Source: Planctomycetota bacterium
GTDB lineage: Bacteria > Planctomycetota > UBA1135 > UBA2386
Length of the DNA stretch: 64,000 nt
Assembly (NCBI GenBank): GCA_014192625.1
Contig: BJHM01000001.1
Location: 1 to 64,000, forward strand
Reading direction: 5' to 3'
Below are positions 52,541-61,113 of the stretch, one piece after another. A model generated the notes under the pieces. The model worked only from the letters and a program-made list of their open reading frames with translations. It searched no databases and had not been told where the DNA came from. The translations under genes were made by a program, and so were the position numbers. The stretch's first letter is position 1. Every line of letters begins with the position of its first letter.

Positions 52541-53230
52541 TCAGCTCCGTGATTGCACGATGCAAAATGCTTCGCCGTAGCCTTGGCCGCGGCCATGTAT
52601 CAGCGAGCGATATGCATTTAGGCCGAGCATGCAGTGGTCGTAGTGACCATATGCAAGCTGGCTCTGGTGTGCGCGCATCGCACGCCGCTTGTGCTCGATT
52701 ACCTTGGTGATGTCGAGAATGACATCTGGCACCATTGCGTGCCAAACCTCATAGCCAAAGGCCTCGCCGCGGTAGTTTGTGCGAGCCATCGCCCGCATCA
52801 CGATCGTGTGCAGCGCGAGGTGATCTGGGTGACCATCGTGTCGCCACGGCAGGTAGATCAGGTCGGGTTGCATCGCGGTAATCGCTGCGCAAGCATGCTG
52901 CACGCCGAGTTCGATATCAGATGCACTCAGTGTGCAGTTGTCGGGAAAGCCCCAGAACGCAACATCGTCGACGCCGAGTTCGCAAAGGCCTGCGCGTGAC
53001 TCGTTGCGGCGCAGTTGCACATAGGTTGCTTTATCGAATCGACTGTCAGGGTCGCCTGCAGTGCCGTCGGTTGCCACCATTACGCGCACCGGATCACCCT
53101 GTTGGCGATGCATGCACAGCGCCCCGCCTGGCCCGATGGTTTCGTCGTCAGGATGCGGCGCGAAGACGAGCACGCGACCATGTGGCGCGCCAGGCAAGAG
53201 GCGCGGGATGGCTTGTGGCAAATCAGACAA
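52541..53230 (-). CDS. PIG-L (LmbE-like) zinc deacetylase
   Basis: 229 residues. The metal motif APHPDDE (25-30) and the later HDGHPDHLALHT block are the two hallmarks of the family, which removes acetyl groups from N-acetylglucosaminyl substrates (lipid, mycothiol/bacillithiol intermediates, antibiotics). Cytoplasmic, no signal peptide. The start lies 8 bases inside the GNAT gene, so the two are coupled. Substrate unknown; pairing with a GNAT suggests deacetylation then acylation of an amino sugar. Confidence 0.9.
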   Translation of the reverse strand: MSDLPQAIPRLLPGAPHGRVLVFAPHPDDETIGPGGALCMHRQQGDPVRVMVATDGTAGDPDSRFDKATYVQLRRNESRAGLCELGVDDVAFWGFPDNCTLSASDIELGVQHACAAITAMQPDLIYLPWRHDGHPDHLALHTIVMRAMARTNYRGEAFGYEVWHAMVPDVILDITKVIEHKRRAMRAHQSQLAYGHYDHCMLGLNAYRSLIHGRGQGYGEAFCIVQSRS

Positions 53231-54239
53231 GGTCCGAGTCTCCGCAGGTGTGATACCACTGCTCGCGATAAAATAGCGTGCCGCGATCGACGATGGATGC
53301 CGTGACCAGGAAGTAACTGGTGCCTAAGACCATGAAGCCGATGCGCTGGAACTTTAGGAAGCGCGGGTCGAGCTGCGGGAATAGCGTTGCGAGTGCGTTC
53401 ACGCCGCCAGTGTTCGCGGTTTGCTCGGCGACAGCAACCATTGCCACCATCGTTGCGTCGTCGTCAACCGGGCAGAGCCAGTCGACGAGGAACGCTGTGT
53501 TTGGGAATAAGAAGTCGCACTGCGTGTAGACGCAGATGCCGCGCAGCTTGCCGGTGTTTTTCTCGCGGCATTCAAACAGGCGATACTTGCGATCGTGCGC
53601 GCAGGCGTAGCGCCAGTTGAGGTAGGAGCTGTCGCGCACCACCGCCATCGGCAGCGTCTGCTTCTCCTGGTCCCACAGCGCGTCAACGTCCGCGCCGAAG
53701 CGACTCACTTCGCCAACCGTGAGTCCGGTGGAAATGTTGCGCACCGGGAATCCGCCGGTTGGCACTTCGCGGAACAGGAAGTCCCAGTCGCGGATGTTTT
53801 CGTAGTTGAGATACTTCTGGCCGATGCGCCAATTCGGCACTGCCCAGCCGTAGCTAAACTCCATCTGGCCGGTTGCTCTGCCGCCATAGATCTCTGAGTG
53901 CTTCTGTCCGCAGTGGACGAACAGGCCCGGGCGCGCGCCGTGCCGTCGCCATTCCGGTAGCACGAACAGATCGATCGAATGGCCGCAGATTCGCTGCTCG
54001 CCTTTGATCCACACGCGCAGTGGTAGGGTCGCGTAGCTGCCGACGACGCCATGCTCGCGATGGTGGGCTAGGGCGATGTGCACCTGGCCTGTCGGGTTGT
54101 CGAGATACTTCCAACGCCAATGCTCCATTGAGCGCGGCTTGATTTTGCCGTCGGCGGTGGCGAACGCCTTGTTGTAGGCGGTAAGCAGGCTGTGCTCGTC
54201 GCCTGTGCGATAGCCGCGGATCTCGACCGGGTCGGTCAT
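53223..54239 (-). CDS. GNAT-fold acyltransferase coupled to the PIG-L deacetylase
   Basis: 338 residues. A GNAT fold is indicated by the opening EIRGYRTGDEHSLLTAYN, followed by VVGSYATLPLRVW and the acyl-CoA-loop-like SIDLFVLPEWRRHGARPGLF. It is longer than ordinary GNATs, with a second region (about 170-330) including SSYLNWRY and VYTQCDFLF, as in the GNAT family members of polysaccharide clusters. Cytoplasmic. It overlaps the PIG-L start by 8 bases. Diverges from the EF-hand gene. Confidence 0.78.
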   Translation of the reverse strand: MTDPVEIRGYRTGDEHSLLTAYNKAFATADGKIKPRSMEHWRWKYLDNPTGQVHIALAHHREHGVVGSYATLPLRVWIKGEQRICGHSIDLFVLPEWRRHGARPGLFVHCGQKHSEIYGGRATGQMEFSYGWAVPNWRIGQKYLNYENIRDWDFLFREVPTGGFPVRNISTGLTVGEVSRFGADVDALWDQEKQTLPMAVVRDSSYLNWRYACAHDRKYRLFECREKNTGKLRGICVYTQCDFLFPNTAFLVDWLCPVDDDATMVAMVAVAEQTANTGGVNALATLFPQLDPRFLKFQRIGFMVLGTSYFLVTASIVDRGTLFYREQWYHTCGDSDLV

Positions 54240-54435
54240 TGCTGGTCATCCTATCGGCGGTCCACCGCAATCGACTGCATGGTCACGCGTATCCCGACTG
54301 GGATCCCGATGCGGGCAGGGGATCCGAGCCGCTGCAGCAACAAAACTACATGGTTTCTTCACGACTAAATGGCAATGCAGGGGACGATATAACGCTCGCC
54401 AGAGTCGGTTTTTTCTCTGAGACCAAGCCATCAAC

Positions 54436-56262
54436 ATGTCCAGATTCGTTGCGGTTGCCGTTCTTGCCAGTGCGTCCATTGCCTGCGCCCAGGATCTTTT
54501 TGTTCCGCTTGGCTTCGCCAATGCTTCTGGTCCGCCCTTAGCGAACTTCCCGGTCATGCGCGCGAAGGACCAGAACAACGATGGCATCGTGCAAAACAAC
54601 GAGCTGTCGGCGTTCATGCGGACCTGCTTTCACTCGACTGGCGGCACCTGTTTCATGACCGACGGCCAGGTGGTCGTCGAGGACGGAGAGCCCACGTTCT
54701 ACTTCACGGACTCGGAGCAAGGCCGGGTCGTGCGCGGTGTCGATCGGAACCACAATGGCGAACTGGAAGCTACCGAGGTGGCGGAGTTCTTCGCGTTTGG
54801 TGTTCGCACGACCGCTGCCAACTTGTTCGCGCCGGATACCCTCGGGGTCTATCGCGACCCAGTCACCAACCTGACGCGCGTTTATGTTGGGCTCGATAAC
54901 ACCACGGCATCGACCCTTGGCTTTGCAGCGGGCATCCACCGCCTCGTCGATCTCAATGGCGATGGCGATGCGATGGACCCGGGCGAGTCTTCGATGTTTG
55001 CGTCGACGGCGATGGGTATGACCGTTGCCGGCGTCGCGGGACCGATCGTGGTAAACGTGAATTTCGTTCGCCTGATTCGCGTGCTGCCTGGCGGCAAGGT
55101 CGTCGCCTTCGCTCAGGGCCGTTCGATCACGCCGCTCACGCCGACGGTTCAGCCTGATCAGAACGTGTTTTATGCGTTTACCGACAACGCGGGCGTCGCA
55201 ACCGCGGAGGTCTTTTTCAATTCGTCCACGCTAAACAGCCTGCCGCGTCACCCTGATTGGGCGAATGGCACGAATCCGAACTGGGACATCTATCAGGCGG
55301 CGACGGTGCCGCCGACGCAGAGTTGCTTCGCGCGATTCCTTGCGGTGGTGCCCCAAGGGATCGGCGGCCTGCCGGTTTACTACCTCGGCTCCAGCTACGG
55401 TGTCACGGACCCGACGGACCTGAACATCAATGCACAGCATGTCTCGGGCTTGATCTACCGCGTCATCGACGCCAACCAGAATCAGTCGATCGATGCAGGT
55501 GAGCTGAGCCTGTTCTGCAACATCTCGGGGACGGCCTACAACGGCGTCAACCCAGTGACATTCGCCAACCTGCTCAACCAGAATCCGATCAGCCAGATCG
55601 CGAAGCGTTGGTGGGGCATGAGTGCCACCAACGATGGCGCTGTGCAGTTTAGTTTTGATGCAGGCACCTCCAACACTGCGATCGTGTCGATGAAGGACGA
55701 CAACTTCGACGGCGTGATCGACAGCAACGAGATCCGCATGGTGTGGGTCGACTCGGGCCACCCTTTCCCGCTCAACGCGACGAGCGGCGGTTTCTACGAC
55801 GATTTCTTTGCGTTGCAGACCGGCACGATGCCTGGGCCTTTCCCAGCCGGTGCCTCGGTCAGTGGCGATGGCTGTGTTGCGCCTCTGCGCGGGATGAAGC
55901 CGGTGATGGATGTGTGGAACGGTGGTCCTGTGGGCGGCAATGCTGCCTTTGAGATTGGTTCGATTCGCACACTGCCACTTACGCCCTCGTTCATGCTGGC
56001 CGACTTTGCGATGGCGGCGGTGCCGGTGCCGCTCTCGCTGTTTGGTGGGGCCGTCGGTTGTTTGAGCTACCTGCAGAGCCCGGTGACCTTGGGATTGGTG
56101 TTTGGCGATGCCGAGGGTCGAGCACGCATCGCGTTGCCGCTGCCGAGTGCGCCCGGCCTGATCGGCGTGAGCTCGCTATTTCAAATGGTGATGTTCGATC
56201 CGAGCAGCACTTTATCGTTGCCGTATTACACGACGAACGTCCTGTCGATCACGATTCAGTGA
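54436..56262 (+). CDS. Secreted protein with five EF-hand-like calcium loops
   Basis: 608 residues with a signal peptide (FVAVAVLASASIACAQ). Calcium-loop patterns D-x-N/D-x-D/N-G occur at five places: DQNNDGIVQNNE, DRNHNGELEATE, DLNGDGDAMDPGE, DANQNQSIDAGE and DDNFDGVIDSNE. Beta-rich sequence lies between them and fills the final third. The layout suggests a calcium-stabilised extracellular protein, probably structural or adhesive. No catalytic motif recognised. Confidence 0.8.
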   Translation: MSRFVAVAVLASASIACAQDLFVPLGFANASGPPLANFPVMRAKDQNNDGIVQNNELSAFMRTCFHSTGGTCFMTDGQVVVEDGEPTFYFTDSEQGRVVRGVDRNHNGELEATEVAEFFAFGVRTTAANLFAPDTLGVYRDPVTNLTRVYVGLDNTTASTLGFAAGIHRLVDLNGDGDAMDPGESSMFASTAMGMTVAGVAGPIVVNVNFVRLIRVLPGGKVVAFAQGRSITPLTPTVQPDQNVFYAFTDNAGVATAEVFFNSSTLNSLPRHPDWANGTNPNWDIYQAATVPPTQSCFARFLAVVPQGIGGLPVYYLGSSYGVTDPTDLNINAQHVSGLIYRVIDANQNQSIDAGELSLFCNISGTAYNGVNPVTFANLLNQNPISQIAKRWWGMSATNDGAVQFSFDAGTSNTAIVSMKDDNFDGVIDSNEIRMVWVDSGHPFPLNATSGGFYDDFFALQTGTMPGPFPAGASVSGDGCVAPLRGMKPVMDVWNGGPVGGNAAFEIGSIRTLPLTPSFMLADFAMAAVPVPLSLFGGAVGCLSYLQSPVTLGLVFGDAEGRARIALPLPSAPGLIGVSSLFQMVMFDPSSTLSLPYYTTNVLSITIQ

Positions 56263-56273
56263 CCCGGAGGTTT

Positions 56274-56347
56274 GGTCCCCCGCAGCGCGATACGCAGTCG
56301 CTTGATACTTAGTCGCGCGATCCCCCTTGGTTGGCAGAGCGGGGACC
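56274..56347. other. Nested inverted repeat between convergent genes
   Basis: Outer arms GGTCCCCCGC (56274-56283) and GCGGGGACC (56339-56347; one bulged C) enclose inner arms GCGCGA (56285-56290) and TCGCGC (56313-56318). It lies exactly between the 3' ends of two converging genes and could stop transcription from both sides, but no long T-run follows. Confidence 0.4.
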
Positions 56348-56368
56348 GCAGCCGATCGCCACGATCAG

Positions 56369-58198
56369 TTAGCATTTAGGTGGCGATGATTTGAGTGCGG
56401 GATTGTCAGCGCGCGGCTGCAGCGTTGGCAGCAGCCACAGCAAGTTGATGATGGCGACCGCTGCGCCGGCGAGGCAGGCGGTGCCCTTCCCGTAGTCGCC
56501 GAAAATCATTGCGCCGATGCCGGGCAGCGTGAGCCAGACGGCGGCGGTGCCGAGCACGGCGCAGACGAGTGACATGATGAGCGTGCCATCCGCGCGCACG
56601 CCCGACTTGGCAGCGATGCGTGACCAACCAGGTCCATCGGGCCGCACCTTGCGAAAGAAGGCGATGAGGTGCAACTCAGGCTCGGGGCGTGTGAGAAACG
56701 TGACCACGAGCCAGAGCAGCAGGGTGGAGCCGGCGACGATCAGGCTCGTGTATTCACCATGCAGTCGCTGCTCCTTTGGGATGTTGCTCTGCCAGATCTG
56801 AAAAGCGCAGAAGATCACCAGCGAACCCACCATCGCGGTGATCTCGCTCCACGCGTTGATGCGCCACCAGAACCAGCGCAGCATAAATACGGCGCCAACG
56901 CCCGCCCCGAGGGCGGCGAGGAAGGACCATGCGTCGTCCACCTTTACGCCGCGCGTCACCATGAACCAAGCCACGATGCCGCCAAGCAGCAATACCAACA
57001 CAGATGCAAGGCGGCTCACGCGCAGCAACTTTTGGTCGGTCGCCTTCTGCGCCAGGAAGCGTTTGTAGAGGTCGTTGACGAGGTAGGAAGCGCCCCAATT
57101 CATTTGCGTGCTGATCGTCGACATGAACGCTGCGGCAAATGTGACCAGCAAAACCCCGCGCAGTCCTGGGCCAGCAAGTTCGCGGATCAGCATCGGGAAG
57201 CCGCTGCCAGGTGCCGCTGCGGTTCGCAGTTCGGGATGCATCGCCAGTGCCGCGAACGCGACCAATATCCAAGGCCACGGCCGCAGGCAGTAATGCGCGA
57301 TCTGGAACCAGAGCGTCGCCTTCACTGCGTGCCGTTCGTCCTTGCACGCCGCCATGCGCTGCACGATGTAGCCGCCGCCGCCAGGCTCAGCACCTGGATA
57401 CCAAGTCGCCCACCACTGCGAGAGCAATAGGGTGAGGAACACGCCGATCGGCATCCACGGTTTTTCTGCCGTGAAGTCCGGGAAGAATCCAAATGCCTGC
57501 TCACCGCCGTCGACTTGTGCCGTCACCGTTGCCTGCAAAGCCTCGATGCCACCTACGTGTCCGACCGCGACAACCGCCAGCGCTACGCAGCCGCCCATCG
57601 CCAGCACGAACTGGATCACGTCGGTGATCGCCACGCCCCACATGCCTGAGATCACGGCATACACGCCGGTGATCACGAGCATCGCGGCGACCAGCCAGAA
57701 GTCGGCGCTGCCGTTGGCCCACTCGGTGCCGTGCAGAACTGTTTGTTTTAGGACGTCGGCCATCGCCTTCGTCACCCAGCCAATCACGATCGAGTTCATC
57801 ACCACGGCGATGTAGAAACCACGGAAGCCGCGCAGCATTGCCGCTGGTTTGCCGGTGTAGCGCAGTTCGATCAGTTCGACATCGGTGATTACTTCGGCGC
57901 GGCGCCACAACTTGGCGAACACGAACACGGTCAGCATTCCACCGAATGCCCAGGCCCACCAAAACCAGTTGCCGGCCAGTCCGTGCTTGGCCACCAGTTC
58001 GGTTACCGCTAGCGGCGTGTCCGCTGCGAACGTGGTGGCCACCATGGATGTGCCGGCAATCCACCACGGCAGCGATCGTCCCGAGGCAAAATATTCGAGA
58101 TAGCTCTCGCCAGCCTTGTTTTTGAAGAACAGGCCGATGCCAAGGGAGAGAGCGAAGTAGCCGACGATGATCAGCCAGTCGATTGCGTGGAGTTCCAT
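56369..58198 (-). CDS. Sodium:solute symporter (SSS) family transporter
   Basis: 609 residues from ATG 58198 (MELHAIDWLIIVGYF). About 13-15 membrane helices. The SSS core is seen in FASGRSLPWWIAGTSMVATTFAADTP at the start and the sodium-site-like GVLLVTFAAAFMSTISTQMNWG. The middle region with YPGAEPGGGGYIVQRMAACKDER is typical for the family's sugar/nucleoside subgroup. It imports a small organic solute with Na+; the substrate cannot be named. It diverges from a small secreted protein gene with which it shares an upstream region. Confidence 0.9.
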   Translation of the reverse strand: MELHAIDWLIIVGYFALSLGIGLFFKNKAGESYLEYFASGRSLPWWIAGTSMVATTFAADTPLAVTELVAKHGLAGNWFWWAWAFGGMLTVFVFAKLWRRAEVITDVELIELRYTGKPAAMLRGFRGFYIAVVMNSIVIGWVTKAMADVLKQTVLHGTEWANGSADFWLVAAMLVITGVYAVISGMWGVAITDVIQFVLAMGGCVALAVVAVGHVGGIEALQATVTAQVDGGEQAFGFFPDFTAEKPWMPIGVFLTLLLSQWWATWYPGAEPGGGGYIVQRMAACKDERHAVKATLWFQIAHYCLRPWPWILVAFAALAMHPELRTAAAPGSGFPMLIRELAGPGLRGVLLVTFAAAFMSTISTQMNWGASYLVNDLYKRFLAQKATDQKLLRVSRLASVLVLLLGGIVAWFMVTRGVKVDDAWSFLAALGAGVGAVFMLRWFWWRINAWSEITAMVGSLVIFCAFQIWQSNIPKEQRLHGEYTSLIVAGSTLLLWLVVTFLTRPEPELHLIAFFRKVRPDGPGWSRIAAKSGVRADGTLIMSLVCAVLGTAAVWLTLPGIGAMIFGDYGKGTACLAGAAVAIINLLWLLPTLQPRADNPALKSSPPKC

Positions 58199-58276
58199 CG
58201 TCCCGCAGCGAACCGCGTCGCGGTGTTTGTTGCCACCGCTTTCTCGGCTTGGCGTATCCTTAGCCAAGTTCTATCA

Positions 58277-58870
58277 ATGATACGATTCTCGGGGATATTG
58301 CTCGGCGGGGTCTTCATGTTTGCGCTGCTCGCCACGTTCTGGCCTTCGACGGTGCTGGCAAACGGTCATGCCGGTTGCGTGCGTTCGCTAGGCGGCCAGC
58401 CAATCGCCAATGCCGCAGTCTCGCTCCTGCGCGTTCTGCCGGATGGGAAAAGCGAATGCCTATCGCGGGTGTGGTCGCAATCAGACGGCAGTTATCAGCT
58501 GGATGGTGCGCTGCCCGAGCCTGTGCAGGACCTCAGGCTCGAAGCCGCGGAGCAGGAGCACCTCACTTCGCAACAGCTCTTGAGTTGTGGTTTGCAAGAC
58601 TTCGACCTCGTGCCGCTCGCAACGATCGACGGGCAAATGTCCGCGCTCAACGGCGCGGCCGTACCGGGGGCTCGCGTGCAGGCGACCGATGCTGAAAATC
58701 CGCAGCGCATGTTCGAGACCCGTTCGCGTTGGGATGGATCGTTCAGCCTGCGCGTCGCACCTGATTGTTCCTATCTAGTCGAGGGTCAGTCGCCGGGCGG
58801 CAGTCGGTCCGAGTCGTGCATGGCGGTTCTCGCGGGCACGTTGCACTGCGAACTACGGCTGATGCATTGA
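58277..58870 (+). CDS. Small secreted carboxypeptidase-regulatory-like protein
   Basis: 197 residues from ATG 58277 (MIRFSGILLGGVF). A signal peptide (GILLGGVFMFALLATFWPSTVLA) precedes one or two CarboxypepD_reg-like beta-sandwiches: AGCVRSLGGQPIANAAVSLLR, with SDGSYQLDG, and then GQMSALNGAAVPGARVQAT with RWDGSFSLRV. Several Cys could form disulphides. Extracellular, no enzyme site. It is followed 54 bases later by alanine racemase. Confidence 0.75.
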   Translation: MIRFSGILLGGVFMFALLATFWPSTVLANGHAGCVRSLGGQPIANAAVSLLRVLPDGKSECLSRVWSQSDGSYQLDGALPEPVQDLRLEAAEQEHLTSQQLLSCGLQDFDLVPLATIDGQMSALNGAAVPGARVQATDAENPQRMFETRSRWDGSFSLRVAPDCSYLVEGQSPGGSRSESCMAVLAGTLHCELRLMH

Positions 58871-58924
58871 TCTGGTTTGCACCATCGCGCTGCGATGGTG
58901 TCGACGCTAGTCTGCGCGCGGCTG

Positions 58925-60091
58925 ATGTTGCGGATACGAAATACCAATGCGCCCTCGTTAGTGGGCGCACGGCTTTGGGCCGAGATCGACCTCGATGCAG
59001 TGCGATATAACGTCGCACAGTTACGAGCTCGTCTTCGCCCAGGCTCTGAGATCACTGCGATCGTAAAGGCGGACGGTTACGGGCACGATGCCGTTCAGGT
59101 GGCGCGTTGCGCGCTCGCGGCTGGTGCTTCGGCTCTTGGGGTCGCCAACGTGGTCGAAGGTATGGAACTGCGCGATGCGGGGATCACTGCGCGGATCACT
59201 TTGGTGGGGCCGAGCGTCCCAAGCGATGCCGAGCTCCTTGTGCGGTATCGCATTGAGCCGACGGTTGCCGATCTTGCGCTCGCCGAGGCCTTGCAAGCGC
59301 AGGCAACGGGCTGGGTCGACGTGCAAATCGAAGTCGATACTGGCATGGCGCGGCATGGCGTTTCGGCCGGTGCTGCTGCGGACTTCGTGCGCAGCCTGCG
59401 GGTCTTTCCAAACCTGCGGATCGTTGGTGTCTTTACGCACTTCGCGGGCCTCGATGTGGCGGCGCGTCCGTCCATGATGCTGCAGTTGCTGTTGTTTCGC
59501 GCCGCGCTACAGCAGATGGGGATGGATCAGGTGAAGGTGCACGCCAGCAACACGTTCGCTACCTGCTTATTGCCCGAGGCGCATTTCGATGCTGTTCGAA
59601 TTGGTGGCGGGCTCTACGGCTTTGACCAAGGTGCACCCGGGCTCGGCACGCGGCCGGCGATGACGCTGAAGTCAAAGATCGTCGGCCTTCGGCCTGTGGC
59701 GACTGGCGACACGGTTGGTTATGGCGGCATGTGGCTCGCGCCAAAGGCGACCATTCTCGCGTTGCTGCCGTGTGGTTATGCCGACGGTCTGGTGCGCGCC
59801 AACTGGAATGGGGCGCCGGTTTTGGTTCGCGGCAAGCGTGGATCGGTAGTCGGAAATGTCAGCATGAATCAGATGGTGGTTGATGTCGGCGCAATTGCGG
59901 GCGCGGCGATTGGCGATGAAGTGGTTCTGCTTGGCAAGCAAGGTGATGACCGGTTGCGCCCGGAGGATCGGGTATTGCCAGGCGGTTCGGCATACGAGAT
60001 CACCTCGTTGTTGCGGCGCGACTTGCCGCGGATTTTTCGCGCATCATCGCTACTCGCGTTGCGCGAAAGCGCGGCGATCGAAATTGAGTAG
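58925..60091 (+). CDS. alr: Alanine racemase
   Basis: 388 residues from ATG 58925; an upstream ATG in the same frame (58877) is less likely. PLP enzyme that makes D-alanine for peptidoglycan. Lys48 in AIVKADGYGHDA holds PLP; WAEIDLDAVRYN opens the barrel; GVFTHFAGLD, HASNTFATCLLPE and RIGGGLYGF are the usual blocks, and the catalytic Tyr region is DTVGYGGMW. Two bases separate its stop from the aldo/keto reductase start. Confidence 0.95.
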   Translation: MLRIRNTNAPSLVGARLWAEIDLDAVRYNVAQLRARLRPGSEITAIVKADGYGHDAVQVARCALAAGASALGVANVVEGMELRDAGITARITLVGPSVPSDAELLVRYRIEPTVADLALAEALQAQATGWVDVQIEVDTGMARHGVSAGAAADFVRSLRVFPNLRIVGVFTHFAGLDVAARPSMMLQLLLFRAALQQMGMDQVKVHASNTFATCLLPEAHFDAVRIGGGLYGFDQGAPGLGTRPAMTLKSKIVGLRPVATGDTVGYGGMWLAPKATILALLPCGYADGLVRANWNGAPVLVRGKRGSVVGNVSMNQMVVDVGAIAGAAIGDEVVLLGKQGDDRLRPEDRVLPGGSAYEITSLLRRDLPRIFRASSLLALRESAAIEIE

Positions 60092-60093
60092 CG

Positions 60094-61080
60094 ATGCGAG
60101 TGCGGTCGTTTCCGGCGCTTGGCCGTGTGGTCAGTGAGATTGGTCTAGGTTGCTGGCAACTCGGCGCAGAATGGGGCCCAGTCAGTGATGAGTGCGCGCA
60201 GTCTGTGCTGCACACGGCGAATCTTTCGGGGGTCACTTTTTTTGATACCGCCGATGTCTACGGCAGTGGTCGTAGCGAACAGCGGATCGGTCAGTTCTTA
60301 GCCGCCAGTGGTGCGCGGCCGTTGGTGGCGACGAAGGTGGGGCGGTTTTCGGACCGAGGCACGACAGACAACTTCGAGTTCGAAACGATGCGCCGTCACG
60401 TGATGGCCTCGCGCGCGCGACTCGCGGTCGATGTGGTAGATCTCGTGCAACTGCACTGCGTGCCCTGCGAACAACTGCAGCGCGGGGTGGTCTTTCAGCA
60501 TCTGCGCCGGTTGCGTGACGAGGGCGTGTTGCGCGCGTGGGGGGCCTCGGTCGAGTCGGTTGCTGAGGCCGAGCGTTGTCTGCAAGAAAAAGACTGCGCT
60601 TCGCTGCAGCTGATCATCAACGTCGTGCGCCAAACACCGGTGGCGTGCGGTCTATTGGACCGCTGCGCGGCGCAAGGTGTAGCTGTCATCGTGCGGCTGC
60701 CGCTTGCGAGTGGGCTGCTGTCGGGGCACATGCGAGCGGATAGCACTTTTGCGCCGGACGATCATCGCACCTTCAATCGCGATGGCGCGGGCTTCCACGT
60801 CGGCGAGACTTTCGCTGGCCTGCCGTTTGCCGAAGCCCTTGCGATTGTCGAAGAACTGCGGCCATTGTTGCCGGCCGATGAGTCGATGGCGCAGGCCTCT
60901 CTGCGCTGGCTGCTCGATCATCCCGCAGTAACCACGGTGATCCCTGGCGCGACAAAGCCGGAGCAAGTGCTCCACAATGTGGCTGCCGCCGCGCTGCCGT
61001 CACTCGGTCTCCTACGCCATGCGCAGTTGCGCGCGTTCTGGCAACGGCGGGTGCAACCGCACGTCCGCGGCAAGGATTGA
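60094..61080 (+). CDS. Aldo/keto reductase family oxidoreductase
   Basis: 328 residues. The catalytic tetrad is seen as Asp51 (FFDTADVYG), Tyr56, Lys81 (LVATKVGR) and His121 (LVQLHCVP). The TIM-barrel enzyme uses NADPH to reduce carbonyls; the LRWLLDHPAVTTVIPGATKPEQV end binds cofactor. Substrate unknown. It follows alr directly and is convergent with tex. Confidence 0.92.
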   Translation: MRVRSFPALGRVVSEIGLGCWQLGAEWGPVSDECAQSVLHTANLSGVTFFDTADVYGSGRSEQRIGQFLAASGARPLVATKVGRFSDRGTTDNFEFETMRRHVMASRARLAVDVVDLVQLHCVPCEQLQRGVVFQHLRRLRDEGVLRAWGASVESVAEAERCLQEKDCASLQLIINVVRQTPVACGLLDRCAAQGVAVIVRLPLASGLLSGHMRADSTFAPDDHRTFNRDGAGFHVGETFAGLPFAEALAIVEELRPLLPADESMAQASLRWLLDHPAVTTVIPGATKPEQVLHNVAAAALPSLGLLRHAQLRAFWQRRVQPHVRGKD

Positions 61081-61113
61081 TCCCGTAAAGGCCCGTGCCC
61101 AGTTTCGAGCGCC

